Under the pieces are notes generated by a model that had not been told where the DNA came from, made no database searches, and saw nothing but the letters and a program-made list of their open reading frames with translations. This document shows, one piece after another, positions 34,174 to 43,263 of a stretch of 64,000 nt of DNA. This stretch comes from Galactobacter valiniphilus (GTDB taxonomy: Bacteria; Actinomycetota; Actinomycetes; Actinomycetales; Micrococcaceae), in NCBI RefSeq assembly GCF_003575975.1, contig NZ_QQXK01000002.1, forward strand, positions 1-64,000. Direction: 5' to 3'. The translations under genes were made by a program, and so were the position numbers. Every line of letters begins with the position of its first letter. The stretch's first letter is position 1.

Positions 34174-34950
34174 TTAGTTCGTTGCGGCTCGGGCCGGTTC
34201 GTTGGGCGCCACGAGCGCGTCGCGGCGGGTGATGAGCAGCGCCACGGCGCGGCGCGTGTAGTCCTGGACCAGCCGGCGCAGCTCGTCCCCGTCGCCGCCG
34301 GCGAGCGCCTCCACGAGCGTGTCCCCCCACGCCTGCGACCACGTGTCGAACTCCGGGTCCTCGTGCGCCAGCCGCAGGTAAGAGCCGAACTCGGCGTGCA
34401 GCTGGACGAACTCGCGCGTGAGGCGCGCCGAATGGCTGAGCGCCGCCATCTCGAGGAGCAGGTCCGCGGCGCGGGCGCCCGGATCCGCTTCCTCGCCCCC
34501 GCGATCGGCCGCGGCGAGTCGGCGCACGCCGTCGACGTCGTCCGGGTCCGCCATGGAGGCGGCCACGAACGCGGCGGCGGAGGCGATGACGCCGTAGTGC
34601 AGCGCCAGATCGCGCAGGTCCACGAGCGTGGTCTCGGCCAGCTGCGCCAGCACGAGTTCGCTGCGGTCCCGGTGGTTCATGGTCACGTAGGAGCCGCCGT
34701 CGCGCCCGCGGCGCGTGGCGACGAAGCCCCGGCGACGCAGGCCGGCGAGCGCCTCGCGGGCGGTCACGGTGGCGACGCCCAGTGACGCGGCCATGTCCGC
34801 CTCGCTGGGCAGCCGATCGCCCTCGTGCAGGGCGCCGGAGGCGATGCCGCGGACGATGCGGTCCTCCACGAGTTCCACCTTGCCTCCCTCGATCAGCGGG
34901 GAGAAGACGGCTGCGCGCAGGCGGCGCTGCGGCGACGTGGAGTACGGCAT
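34174..34950 (-). CDS. GntR-family regulator with FCD ligand domain
   Basis: 258 residues from ATG 34950 (GAGAGG nine bases upstream; ATG 34959 is possible but lacks spacing). The N-terminal winged helix has LPSEADMAASLGVATVTARE and the wing RRGRDGGSYV. The FCD all-helical domain follows, with metal/ligand-binding positions suggested by the DLRDLALHYGVIASAAA, LEMAALSHSARL and QLHAEFGSYLR segments. It is divergent from the importer operon. The 11-bp palindrome over the importer's -10 is its likely operator. Confidence 0.88.
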   Translation of the reverse strand: MPYSTSPQRRLRAAVFSPLIEGGKVELVEDRIVRGIASGALHEGDRLPSEADMAASLGVATVTAREALAGLRRRGFVATRRGRDGGSYVTMNHRDRSELVLAQLAETTLVDLRDLALHYGVIASAAAFVAASMADPDDVDGVRRLAAADRGGEEADPGARAADLLLEMAALSHSARLTREFVQLHAEFGSYLRLAHEDPEFDTWSQAWGDTLVEALAGGDGDELRRLVQDYTRRAVALLITRRDALVAPNEPARAATN

Positions 34951-35012
34951 GGGTCTCATCCTCTCACTGGCTCGGGCGCCGGTAGCGCGACGGAAACACA
35001 AGATTTAAACCA

Positions 35013-35046
35013 TTGACATATGACCTCTGCTTTCATAGTTTAACTA
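35013..35046 (+). promoter_or_regulatory. Promoter and GntR operator of the importer operon
   Basis: TTGACA (35013-35018), a 17-base spacer and TAGTTT (35036-35041) form a near-consensus sigma-70 promoter. The perfect palindrome TAGTT-T-AACTA (35036-35046) covers the -10, as expected for repression by the divergent GntR regulator. Confidence 0.75.
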
Positions 35047-35142
35047 CTCAGTTGTGGTCCACGCCACAGATTCTTCGCACCGAACCAGCCAGCCCCACCG
35101 CCTCCCGCCGAGGCCACGGGGCGCACCGAAACGAGGTCAACC

Positions 35143-36201
35143 GTGACGAGCAGCGCCACCACCGCCGCGCCGGCGCCCACCGCCCAGGCCACCCCCGCCA
35201 TTTCCCTGCAGGGGCTCGGCAAGTCCTTCGGCCAGGTCCACGCCGTCCACGAGCTGGACCTCGACATCCGCCAGGGCGAGTTCTTTTCCCTCCTGGGCCC
35301 TTCCGGCTCCGGCAAGACCACCGTGCTGCGCCTCATCGCGGGCTTCGAACTGCCCACCTCCGGCGCCATCCTCCTGGGCGGCAAGGACGTCACGCGCTCC
35401 GCCCCCTTCGAGCGCAACGTCAACACGGTCTTCCAGGACTACGCACTCTTCCCGCACCTCACGGTCGCCAAGAACGTGGAGTACGGCCTCAAGCTGCACG
35501 GCGTCCCCGCCGCGAAGCGCAAGGCCCGCGTCGCCGCGGCCCTCGAGATGATCCGCCTCCCCCACGTGGCGGACCGCCTGCCCTCCCAGCTCTCCGGCGG
35601 TCAGCGCCAGCGCGTGGCCCTCGCTCGCGCGCTCGTCCTGCGCCCCGAGGTGCTGCTCCTCGACGAGCCGCTCGGCGCCCTCGACAAGCAGCTGCGCGAG
35701 CAGATGCAGATCGAGCTCAAGCAGATCCAACGCGAGGTCGGCATCACCTTCGTCTTCGTGACCCACGATCAGGAGGAGGCCCTCACGCTCTCCGACCGCG
35801 TGGCCGTCTTCAACGAGGGAAAGATCCAGCAAGTCGGCTCCCCCGAGGACCTCTACCAGCGCCCCGCCACCGAGTTCGTGGCCGGCTTCCTCGGTTCCAC
35901 CAACCTCATCGACGGCGCCCTCGCCGCAGCCCTCACGGGCACCGAACAGCTCGTCTCCCTGCGCCCGGAGCGCGTCCGCGTCGGCGCCCCCGCCGAGGGC
36001 GAGGCCGGGATCGCCGGCGTCGTCGCCGAGTCCGTCTTCACGGGCCCCGGCCGCCGCCTTCTCGTCACGCCGGACGGCTTCCCCGAGCACTCGCTCCTCG
36101 CCGAGGTCCCCCACGGCGCGCCCGGCTCCTCGGCCGCCCGCGGCGAGCGCCTCGAGCTCGCCTGGCCCCGCGAGGCCGCCTACGCGGTCCCGCGGGACTG
36201 A
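35143..36201 (+). CDS. ABC importer ATPase, PotA type
   Basis: 352 residues from GTG 35143. After a ~25-residue Ala/Thr leader come Walker A GPSGSGKTT, Q-loop VFQDYALFPHLTVAKNVEYG, signature loop LSGGQRQRVALARALVL, Walker B LLLDEPLGALD and switch FVTHDQEEAL. The C-terminal TOBE domain (after ~270) has SLRPERVRVG. It belongs with the binding protein and two permeases downstream; the promoter with operator is just upstream. Polyamine or related organic-cation import is the family expectation. Confidence 0.93.
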   Translation: MTSSATTAAPAPTAQATPAISLQGLGKSFGQVHAVHELDLDIRQGEFFSLLGPSGSGKTTVLRLIAGFELPTSGAILLGGKDVTRSAPFERNVNTVFQDYALFPHLTVAKNVEYGLKLHGVPAAKRKARVAAALEMIRLPHVADRLPSQLSGGQRQRVALARALVLRPEVLLLDEPLGALDKQLREQMQIELKQIQREVGITFVFVTHDQEEALTLSDRVAVFNEGKIQQVGSPEDLYQRPATEFVAGFLGSTNLIDGALAAALTGTEQLVSLRPERVRVGAPAEGEAGIAGVVAESVFTGPGRRLLVTPDGFPEHSLLAEVPHGAPGSSAARGERLELAWPREAAYAVPRD

Positions 36202-36220
36202 ACCACCCGCCGTCGGGCAC
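36202..36220 (+). repeat. Half-palindrome of the REP-like family
   Basis: 36202-36218 is exactly the right arm of the full palindrome at 37534-37568, and 36208-36220 is an exact 13-mer copy. It begins directly at the ATPase stop codon inside the importer operon, without the matching left arm. Confidence 0.7.
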
Positions 36221-36307
36221 CCCGCCCGTCACCACTGCACCCCACAAACCAGCGCCACCCACGGCGCGGCAGCACCCCATCATCACCCCACCAGAAAGAG
36301 GTCACTC

Positions 36308-37519
36308 ATGCGTACGTCACGACGCCTCACCGGCTTCGCCGCCATGGCCGCGGCCGCGGCCCTCGCCCTGACCGCCTGCGGCGGCTCCAGCTCCGGCGGC
36401 GGCACCACCGCCTCCGGCGGCATCAAGGTCCCCGATCTCCCGGCCGCCACCTCGGTGGGCGACGGCGAGGGCCAGGTCAACATCGTCGCGTGGGCCGGCT
36501 TCGTCGAGGACGGCTCCACCAACCCGGATGCCGACTGGGTGACGCAGTTCGAGAAGGACACCCAGTGCAAGGTCAACCGCAAGGTTGGCGCCACCTCGGA
36601 TGAGATGGTCCAGCTCATGCGCACGGGCGAGTACGACCTCGTCTCGGCCTCCGGCGACGCCTCGCTGCGCCTCATCGCCGGCGGCGACGTGGCCCCCATC
36701 AACACCGACCTCATCCCGAACTTCGGCAACATCGTGGAGGGCCTGAAGGGCCAGATCTACGACACGCTCAACGGCAAGAGCTACGGCGTCCCGATCGGCC
36801 GCGGCGCCAACGTCCTCATGTACAACACCGACAAGGTGAAGGAGGCGCCCACCTCGTGGAAGGACACGTGGTCCGCCGACTCCCCGTACAAGGGCGCCAT
36901 CATGGCCTACGACTCCCCGATCTTCATCGCCGACGCCGCCGTGTACCTCATGGCCACCAAGCCGGAGCTGAACATCAAGAACCCCTACGCCCTGGACAAG
37001 GATCAGCTCGCCGCCGCGGTGGAGCTGCTCAAGACCCAGAACGGCGTGGCCGGCGAGTACTGGAACGACGCCCTCAAGGCCGTCTCCTCCATCTCCTCCG
37101 GCACCGCCGCGCTCGGCACCGGCTGGCAGGTCATCGTCAACATCGCCCAGGGCGACGGCGCCAAGGTGAAGTCGGTGCTCCCCAAGGAGGGCGCGACCGG
37201 CTGGTCCGACACCTGGATGATCTCCGCGAAGTCCAAGAACCCCAATTGCGCCTACAAGTGGATGGACTATGCCTCCTCCGCCGAGGTGAACGCCAAGATC
37301 GCGCAGAACTTCGGCATGGCCCCGGCCAACGCCAAGGCCTGCGAGGGCTCGGAGAAGAACGTGAGCCACTGCGCCACGTTCCACGCCACGGATGAGGAGT
37401 ACTACAAGCAGGTGTGGATGTGGACCACCCCTGTGGAGCAGTGCATCGACGGGCGCACCGACGTCCAGTGCACCAACTACCAGGAATGGACCAAGGCCTG
37501 GACCGAAATCAAGGGCTGA
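36308..37519 (+). CDS. ABC substrate-binding lipoprotein, PotD-like
   Basis: 403 residues with lipobox LTAC near 25, then a Ser/Gly/Thr linker. It has the PotD/PotF fold: VNIVAWAGFVEDGS, YDLVSASGDASLRLIAGGDV, YGVPIGRGANVLMYNTDKV, and TGWSDTWMISAKS. Six cysteines after the lipid site (in TQCKV, NCAYK, KACEG, SHCAT, EQCID, VQCTN) suggest three disulfides, three of them clustered in the C-terminal 75 residues. Related actinobacterial proteins share the QCIDGRTDVQC ending. The ligand is probably a polyamine or small amino compound. Hairpin 37534-37568 follows it inside the operon. Confidence 0.9.
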   Translation: MRTSRRLTGFAAMAAAAALALTACGGSSSGGGTTASGGIKVPDLPAATSVGDGEGQVNIVAWAGFVEDGSTNPDADWVTQFEKDTQCKVNRKVGATSDEMVQLMRTGEYDLVSASGDASLRLIAGGDVAPINTDLIPNFGNIVEGLKGQIYDTLNGKSYGVPIGRGANVLMYNTDKVKEAPTSWKDTWSADSPYKGAIMAYDSPIFIADAAVYLMATKPELNIKNPYALDKDQLAAAVELLKTQNGVAGEYWNDALKAVSSISSGTAALGTGWQVIVNIAQGDGAKVKSVLPKEGATGWSDTWMISAKSKNPNCAYKWMDYASSAEVNAKIAQNFGMAPANAKACEGSEKNVSHCATFHATDEEYYKQVWMWTTPVEQCIDGRTDVQCTNYQEWTKAWTEIKG

Positions 37520-37533
37520 CGCCCTTGCCTGAT

Positions 37534-37568
37534 GCCCGACGGCGGGTGGTCACCACCCGCCGTCGGGC
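37534..37568. repeat. REP-like full palindrome inside the importer operon
   Basis: GCCCGACGGCGGGTGGT (37534-37550) and its exact complement (37552-37568) flank one base. Lying 15 bases after the binding-protein stop and before the permeases, it may act as a partial terminator or 3' stabiliser so the binding protein is overproduced. Confidence 0.8.
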
Positions 37569-37619
37569 CCCGCACGACACACCCTTGGGAGGGAGGGGCG
37601 CCACCGGCGCCCGCGCCGC

Positions 37620-38561
37620 ATGAGCACCACCACCAACCCCGCGCCCGCCGCGCCCGCCGGCTCCCCGGCGCCCGCGCCGACGCCGGCCCGGCCCCGCGCC
37701 GGCCTGGGCGATCGGCTCTCCACCGTCCTCTACCGCCACGCCTGGCTCCGCCTGCTCGGGCTGCTCGGCCTGCCGATGCTGTGGCTCGGCGTGCTGTACC
37801 TCGGCTCGCTCGCGCTGCTGCTGATCACGGCGTTCTGGACCACCGATTCCTTCACCTCGCAGGTCATCCCGGCGTTCACGTGGGAGAACTTCAGCGAGAT
37901 CCTCACCGTGGCAGCGTACCGGGACACGGCGCTGCGCACCATCGGCATCGCGCTGGCCGTGACCGTGCTCTGCGCCGTCATCGCCATCCCGCTCGGCCTG
38001 TACATGGCCAAGATCGCCTCGCCGCGCGTGCGCACCTGGCTCGCCATCGGCATCACGCTGCCGCTGTGGGCCGGCTACCTCGTCAAGGTCTTCTCCTGGC
38101 GCATCACCTTCTCCGAGGGCGGGCCGCTTGAGTGGCTGCTCGCGCCGCTGGGCCTCTCCGGCCCCGGCTACGGCACCACGGCGCTCGTCATCACGCTGGC
38201 CTACCTGTGGTTCCCGTACATGGCGGTGCCCGTCTACACGGCGTTCCGTTCCATCCCCGACAACCTCTTCGAGGCCAGCGCGGACCTGGGCGGCAAGGCC
38301 TGGCGCACCGTGTTCTCGGTGGCGCTGCCGCTCCTGAAGCCGGCGCTCATCGCCGGCTCCATCTTCACCTTCTCGCTCTCGCTTGGCGACTACATCGCCG
38401 CGCAGTTCGTGGGCGGCAAGACGCAGGTGATCGGCACGGTCATCGCCTCCAACATCAACCTGAACCCGCCGCTCGCGGCCGCCTTCGCGACGGTCCCGAT
38501 CCTCGTGGTGGTCCTATACCTCTTCCTGGCCCGCAAGTCCGGCGCCCTGAAGCACTTCTAG
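37620..38561 (+). CDS. ABC importer permease, PotB type
   Basis: 313 residues with an Ala/Pro-rich leader of ~30 residues, then six helices. The EAA coupling loop is FEASADLGGKAWRTVFSVAL in the second half. The TSFTSQ-type periplasmic segment between helices 1 and 2 (FWTTDSFTSQVIPAFTWENF) is the usual PotB arrangement. It pairs with the next gene. Confidence 0.92.
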   Translation: MSTTTNPAPAAPAGSPAPAPTPARPRAGLGDRLSTVLYRHAWLRLLGLLGLPMLWLGVLYLGSLALLLITAFWTTDSFTSQVIPAFTWENFSEILTVAAYRDTALRTIGIALAVTVLCAVIAIPLGLYMAKIASPRVRTWLAIGITLPLWAGYLVKVFSWRITFSEGGPLEWLLAPLGLSGPGYGTTALVITLAYLWFPYMAVPVYTAFRSIPDNLFEASADLGGKAWRTVFSVALPLLKPALIAGSIFTFSLSLGDYIAAQFVGGKTQVIGTVIASNINLNPPLAAAFATVPILVVVLYLFLARKSGALKHF

Positions 38562-38572
38562 GAGGCACCAAC

Positions 38573-39409
38573 ATGCGCTTCTCATCCCTGAGCAAGAACA
38601 CGCTGCGCGCGCTCACCGCGCTCATCATGGCGGCCGTCTACGTGCCGCTCGCGTTGGTCATCATGAACTCCTTCAACGCCGCGACCAGCTCCTCCTTCCC
38701 CGTGCAGGAGTTCAGCACCAAGTGGTGGGTGGCGGCCTGGAACAACCAGGGCGTCCGCGAGGCCCTGTGGACCTCGGTCAAGGTGGCGTTCTGGGCCACG
38801 CTCATTGCGCTCATCCTGGGCTCCATGGTCGCGTTTGCCCTGTCCCGCTACCGCTTCTTTGGGCGCAACACCGTGAACCTGCTGGTGGTGCTGCCGATCG
38901 CGTTGCCCGGCATCGTCACGGGCGTGGCGTTCTCCAACACCTTCAAGAACGTGTTCGAGCCGCTCAGCATCAACCTGGGGCTCTTCTCGATCATCGTGGG
39001 CCACGCGACCTTCTGCATCGTCATGGTCTTCAACAACGTGCAGGCCCGGCTTGGGCAGATGAACCGCGGGCTCGAGGAGGCGGCCATGGACATGGGCGCC
39101 AACGTGTTCCGCACCTTCTTCCAGGTGACCTTCCCCGGCTTCCGGGCCGCCTTCGTGGCCGGCGCGCTGCTGGCCTTTGCCCTGTCCTTCGACGAGGTGG
39201 TGGTCACGACCTTCACGGCGGCGCCGGGCACCGAGACCCTGCCGATCTGGATCTACAACAACATGGCGCGCCCCAACCAGGCGCCCGTCGTCAACGTCAT
39301 CGCCGCCGTGCTGATCCTGGTCTCGATGATCCCCGTGTACCTCTCCCAGCGGCTCACGGGCGCCGACCAGCTCGAGCGCAAGGCGGCCAAGCAGAGGAAG
39401 GCGGCGTAG
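38573..39409 (+). CDS. ABC importer permease, PotC type
   Basis: 278 residues from ATG 38573 behind AGGAGG, the site beginning within the preceding stop region. Six helices and the EAA loop LEEAAMDMGANVFRTFFQVT. The VYVPLALVIMNSFNAATSS start is typical of PotC subunits. The tail is Lys/Ala-rich (AAKQRKAA). It is the last gene of the operon, followed by a long palindrome. Confidence 0.92.
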   Translation: MRFSSLSKNTLRALTALIMAAVYVPLALVIMNSFNAATSSSFPVQEFSTKWWVAAWNNQGVREALWTSVKVAFWATLIALILGSMVAFALSRYRFFGRNTVNLLVVLPIALPGIVTGVAFSNTFKNVFEPLSINLGLFSIIVGHATFCIVMVFNNVQARLGQMNRGLEEAAMDMGANVFRTFFQVTFPGFRAAFVAGALLAFALSFDEVVVTTFTAAPGTETLPIWIYNNMARPNQAPVVNVIAAVLILVSMIPVYLSQRLTGADQLERKAAKQRKAA

Positions 39410-39440
39410 GGGCTGACCCGCGCGCTTGCCCCGCCTCCCC

Positions 39441-39502
39441 AGAATCGGAGTGGGTTTCGTCCGCTTTTCGGCAGAAAACCGGACGAAACCCACTCCGATT
39501 CT
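39441..39502. terminator. Very long palindromic terminator, 23-bp perfect stem
   Basis: 39441-39463 is the exact complement of 39480-39502. The loop adds a TTTTC/GAAAA pairing, so about 28 pairs can form. It lies between the convergent permease and alpha/beta-hydrolase genes. Confidence 0.8.
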
Positions 39503-39518
39503 GTTGTGCGGGAGAGCC

Positions 39519-40310
39519 TCAGGCCTGCGGTGGGTAGACCTCGTCGAGGAAGGGCTTCACGGCCGCCAGCACGTCGCCTGCCGAGGCCAGCGTCCCGGCG
39601 TGGCCGCGGCCCGGCAGGCCAACAAAGCGGCCCTTCGGCAGCATGCGGGCCTCGTCCAGGGCGTCGGCGTAACGGCGCTCGTCGGCCGTGCCGGCGACCA
39701 GCAGGGTTGGCACGCGCACGCCGCGCACCGCGAGGTCCGGCAGGCCCGTGTCCTCGGACTCCGTGAGCTCGAAGAAGGCGCCGAGTGCCAGGGCGTCGTT
39801 GTTGCTGAACGCCGCGCGGGTGTTGGGATCCAGCCCCGGGCCAAAGCCCTCAACGAACGCCTGGATGTCGCCGGCGCGCAGGGTCTCCAGGTAGCCGGGG
39901 AAGAAGATGCGCGAGATCTCGCCGTGTTGCGCGCGGTGCGTGCCGCCCATCGCCACGAACGCCGAGACCCGCTCGGGGTGGGAGGTCACGAGCTGCCAGC
40001 CCGTGCGCGCGCCCATGGAGTAGCCGACCACGCCGGCGCGCCGGATACCGAGCTCGTCCAGCACGGCGAGGACGTCCCCGACCATGAGCTCGGGGCGGTA
40101 GGCCTGCGGATCGTGGGGCTTCTCGCTGCGGCCGTGGCCGCGCGCGTCGATGCGGATGTGCGTGTAGCCGGGCAGGCCCTTCAGGTAACCGAGCCCGCGC
40201 CACACCACGCGCGAGAGCGCCGAGCCGTGCAGGAACACGAGCGCCGGGCCCTCCCCCGCCACGTCGTAGGAGATCCGGGTCCCGTCCACGGGATTGAAAG
40301 CATCGGCCAT
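39519..40310 (-). CDS. Alpha/beta-hydrolase
   Basis: 263 residues from ATG 40310. It has the oxyanion HG motif (LVFLHGSALS), the nucleophile elbow GYSMG, and a C-terminal PGRGHAGT segment carrying the catalytic His; the acid lies near VPTLLVAGTADERRY. It resembles haloperoxidase/3-oxoadipate enol-lactonase-like esterases, but nothing in the neighbourhood fixes the substrate. Confidence 0.88.
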   Translation of the reverse strand: MADAFNPVDGTRISYDVAGEGPALVFLHGSALSRVVWRGLGYLKGLPGYTHIRIDARGHGRSEKPHDPQAYRPELMVGDVLAVLDELGIRRAGVVGYSMGARTGWQLVTSHPERVSAFVAMGGTHRAQHGEISRIFFPGYLETLRAGDIQAFVEGFGPGLDPNTRAAFSNNDALALGAFFELTESEDTGLPDLAVRGVRVPTLLVAGTADERRYADALDEARMLPKGRFVGLPGRGHAGTLASAGDVLAAVKPFLDEVYPPQA

Positions 40311-40439
40311 GCTTTCAACTCTAGGACCTGCCCGACGGCGATCGGTGCCGCGGGTGCCCCGGCTCACGCCGGGCGCGGGCCACCTCGGGCGCGGGCCAGG
40401 CGCCGTCCGCCCCGCGCCGCGCCGCGGTGACCGGCAGGC

Positions 40440-41129
40440 TCAGCCCTCGGCGCCTGGCAGCTCCCCCGCGGCGACGGCCTCGATCCACGCGGGGATCGGC
40501 AACGTGCCGTCGTGGAAGTCCAGGGTGCGGCGGACCGAGTCCTCTGCTGCCGGCCCACCCAACACCTCGGCGATGACGTGGGCCACGAGCTCGCGGCTCG
40601 TGGGGGCGTGCTCCGCTCCCTCCGCCGCGGGGCTCACGCCGCCCGGCGAGGGCTCGAGGCTCAGCGTCCCCGGACCCAGGATGGTCCACTCGAGCGCCGA
40701 GGAGGCGAGAACCTTGTCGGCCGCGAGCTTGGCCTCCTGATATGGGTAGAAGCCGTGGTCCGGATCGACTCGGCGCACGCGCCCGGCGCCGTGATAGGAC
40801 ACCATGACGTAGCGCCGCACGCCCGCCTCCTCGGCCGCGTGCACCGAACGGATCGCGGCGTCCCGGTCCACCGCGGCGGTGCGCGCCTGGTTGCCGCCGC
40901 CCGCGCCGGCGGAGAACACCACTGCCTCGGAGCCCTCGAGGGCGGCCGCCATGGACTCGGTGGTTGCTTCCTCGATGGAGAGCACGAGTGCCTTTGCTCC
41001 CGTCGCCTCGACGTCCGCGGCGTGCTCCGGGTTGCGGATCCAGGCCGTGACCTCGTGGCCCGCCTGGGTCAGGAGCGGAAGGGTCAAGAGGGCCACCTTG
41101 CCGTGGCCTCCGATGAAGGTGATACGCAT
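40440..41129 (-). CDS. NAD(P)-binding SDR-like protein (atypical, NmrA/YwnB-like)
   Basis: 229 residues from ATG 41129; a longer frame was rejected because the Rossmann start must be near the N-terminus. It has a Rossmann motif GGHGKVA at ~7-13, with VVFSAGAGGG and YVMVSYHGAG as the central strands, then YPYQEAKLAADKVLASSALEW, where the YxxxK pair sits (YQEAK). Family members bind NADP(H) and often regulate or reduce quinones or isoflavone-like substrates. Function unknown. Confidence 0.8.
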   Translation of the reverse strand: MRITFIGGHGKVALLTLPLLTQAGHEVTAWIRNPEHAADVEATGAKALVLSIEEATTESMAAALEGSEAVVFSAGAGGGNQARTAAVDRDAAIRSVHAAEEAGVRRYVMVSYHGAGRVRRVDPDHGFYPYQEAKLAADKVLASSALEWTILGPGTLSLEPSPGGVSPAAEGAEHAPTSRELVAHVIAEVLGGPAAEDSVRRTLDFHDGTLPIPAWIEAVAAGELPGAEG

Positions 41130-41236
41130 GCCCCTACCCTTGCCGCGCGGCCCGCCCCGGGGCAAGCCCCTGCGCTCGACGCGAACTCGCGGGCCCACCC
41201 GGCGCAAAACTAAACTGGGGCACCCGGGCGGCCCCG

Positions 41237-41249
41237 CGCCGTCGGGCAC
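41237..41249 (+). repeat. Solo copy of the recurrent 13-mer
   Basis: An exact CGCCGTCGGGCAC copy in the gap between the divergent NAD(P)-binding protein and HPP genes, 27 bases before the HPP start. Confidence 0.6.
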
Positions 41250-41275
41250 TTCCTCTCCTCCCACCCAAGGACCCT

Positions 41276-41827
41276 GTGCTGTCCCCCTCGCCAGACAACG
41301 GCCCCACCTCCCGCCTCGCCGCCCTGTGCAGAAGGGCGTTCCGCCGCCCCGGCCAGCCGAAGATCACGCTGCGCACCGCTCTGCTGGGGGCCCTGGCCAC
41401 GCTGGCCACGCTCGGCTTCCTCGGCGTCGTGGGCGCGCTGACGGGATCACAGCTGCTCGTGGCCGGCTTCGCCTCCTCGTGCGTGCTGGCGTTCATGCTC
41501 CCGGGCGCCCCGCTCGCCCATCCCATCAACGTCATGGGCGGGCACCTCGTGGCCGGCGTCTGCGGGCTGACCGTCCGCTTCCTCCTCCCGGCGGGCTGGT
41601 TCAGCGCCATCCTCGCCGTGCTGCTCTCCATGCTCGTCATGGCCCTGCTGGGCGTGCTTCACCCTCCGGCCGGCGGCAACCCGCTCGCGATCGTGCTGGC
41701 GCAGGAGCACTGGAGCTACCTCATCGCCCCCGTGCTGATCGGCGCCCTCGCGGTGGGCTTCTTCACGTGGGCCTACGCGTGGCTGGCCAAGCGGATCCGT
41801 GCCGGGGGCAGCGACCCCATCGGCTGA
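41276..41827 (+). CDS. HPP-family membrane protein
   Basis: 183 residues from GTG 41276 with four helices. The family motif HPPAGGNPLAIVLAQ lies near 125, and the N-terminal TLRTALLGALATLATLGFLG region is the first helix. HPP proteins are small integral membrane proteins; plant and cyanobacterial members have been linked with nitrite transport, but no nitrogen gene lies nearby. The AI-2E gene follows after 98 bases. Confidence 0.88.
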   Translation: MLSPSPDNGPTSRLAALCRRAFRRPGQPKITLRTALLGALATLATLGFLGVVGALTGSQLLVAGFASSCVLAFMLPGAPLAHPINVMGGHLVAGVCGLTVRFLLPAGWFSAILAVLLSMLVMALLGVLHPPAGGNPLAIVLAQEHWSYLIAPVLIGALAVGFFTWAYAWLAKRIRAGGSDPIG

Positions 41828-41925
41828 GCCGCCCAGCAGCGCCGGGCGGCCCCGGCACCTGACACAATGGGCGCCAACGTGCCGGGCGGGGGAACCCGCC
41901 GGAACCGCCACCCAAGGGGGAAGCA

Positions 41926-43200
41926 GTGATCTTCGGCAAGAAGCCGACCACCGGAAACAAGCAGCCGCGCACGCAGCCGGACGCCGCGCGAGCCGGCGGG
42001 ACGAACCGGCCCCAGGCCGCTCGCACGCCGCAGCCCGTCCTCGGCGCCAACGACCCGGTCCCCAGGGACCCGGGCTCCTCCCGCCTGGTGCACCTGTGGA
42101 GCGACGGGCTCGGCACCGCCGGGACGCGCTCGCTGCAGGTGATCCTCGTGATCGTCCTCGCCGCCGCGGTGGTCTTCGCGATGACGCGGCTCTCCCTCGT
42201 GATCCTGCCGCTGTTGCTCGGCGTCATCCTCGCCTGCGCCCTGTGGCCGCTCATCCGACTGCTGCGCCGCTGGCTCTCGCCCATGCTGGCCGCCTGGATC
42301 GTGTTGCTGGGCGCCTTCCTCATCCTGGGCGGCATCGTGACGGGCATCGTGATCTCGGTGGTTTCGCAGTGGGGAACGCTGTCCGAGAAGGCCCAGCAGG
42401 GCTTCTCGCAGGTGCAGGGCTGGCTCAAGGACCTGCCCATCCAGATCGATCAGAACCAGCTCAACGAGTGGATCGGCAAGGCCACCGAGTTCCTCACCAG
42501 CTCGCAGTTCGGTGCCGGAGCGCTCTCCGGGCTCTCGGCGGCCGGCAACTTCTTTGTTGGGGCGGGCACGCTCCTCGTCACCCTGTTCTTCTTCCTGAAG
42601 GACGGCGACACCATCTGGAAGTTCTTCATGAGCTGGGTCCCCGAGCGCGTGCGCCCCACGTGGGACCGCGCCGGCGCCCGGGCCCGCGACGTCTTCGGCG
42701 GCTACCTGCGCGGCACCACGATCGTGGCGGCCGTTGACGCCATCGGCATCGGCCTGGTCATGGTCATCATCGGCGTGCCCCTGGCCTTCCCGCTCGCGAT
42801 CCTCGTCTTCCTCGGCGCCTACATCCCCATGGTCGGCGCCGCAGTGGCCGGCGTGCTCTCGGTCCTCGTCACGCTCGTCAGCTCCGGCGTGTGGCAGGCG
42901 CTCGTGGTCGCGATCGCCACGGTCGTGATCCAGCAGCTCGAGGGCAATCTGCTCCAGCCCGTGGTCATGGGCAACACCCTGCACCTGCACGGCCTCGTCA
43001 TCCTCATCACGCTGACCGGTGGCTCCATCCTCGGCGGCATCGTGGGCGCGCTCATCTCGGTCCCGCTCGTGGCCGCCGCCTGGGCCATCGTCAAGGTCTT
43101 TTCCGGGCGCGAAACCCCCGACGACGATCCGGCCGAGCGCAAGCGCCGCCGCAAGGTCCGCAAGCTCGCCAAGGCGCGCGCCAAGGCCCTCGCCTCCTAA
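41926..43200 (+). CDS. AI-2E/PerM-family transporter
   Basis: 424 residues from GTG 41926 behind AAGGGGGAAG. A ~70-residue Pro/Arg-rich N-terminus is followed by eight or so helices. Family patterns: PLLLGVILACALWPLIRLLR, FLKDGDTIWKFF near 225, RARDVFGGYLRGTTIVAAVD, LAILVFLGAYIPMVGAAVAG and GNLLQPVVMG. It is UPF0118/AI-2E family; members export or exchange small solutes. The C-terminus is basic (KRRRKVRKLAKARAKA). Confidence 0.92.
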   Translation: MIFGKKPTTGNKQPRTQPDAARAGGTNRPQAARTPQPVLGANDPVPRDPGSSRLVHLWSDGLGTAGTRSLQVILVIVLAAAVVFAMTRLSLVILPLLLGVILACALWPLIRLLRRWLSPMLAAWIVLLGAFLILGGIVTGIVISVVSQWGTLSEKAQQGFSQVQGWLKDLPIQIDQNQLNEWIGKATEFLTSSQFGAGALSGLSAAGNFFVGAGTLLVTLFFFLKDGDTIWKFFMSWVPERVRPTWDRAGARARDVFGGYLRGTTIVAAVDAIGIGLVMVIIGVPLAFPLAILVFLGAYIPMVGAAVAGVLSVLVTLVSSGVWQALVVAIATVVIQQLEGNLLQPVVMGNTLHLHGLVILITLTGGSILGGIVGALISVPLVAAAWAIVKVFSGRETPDDDPAERKRRRKVRKLAKARAKALAS

Positions 43201-43263
43201 GGCGAGGCGGGCGGCGACGCCCGGCCACGCGCCGTCGTGCCTTGCCCGGTGCTTTCCCCCTGA

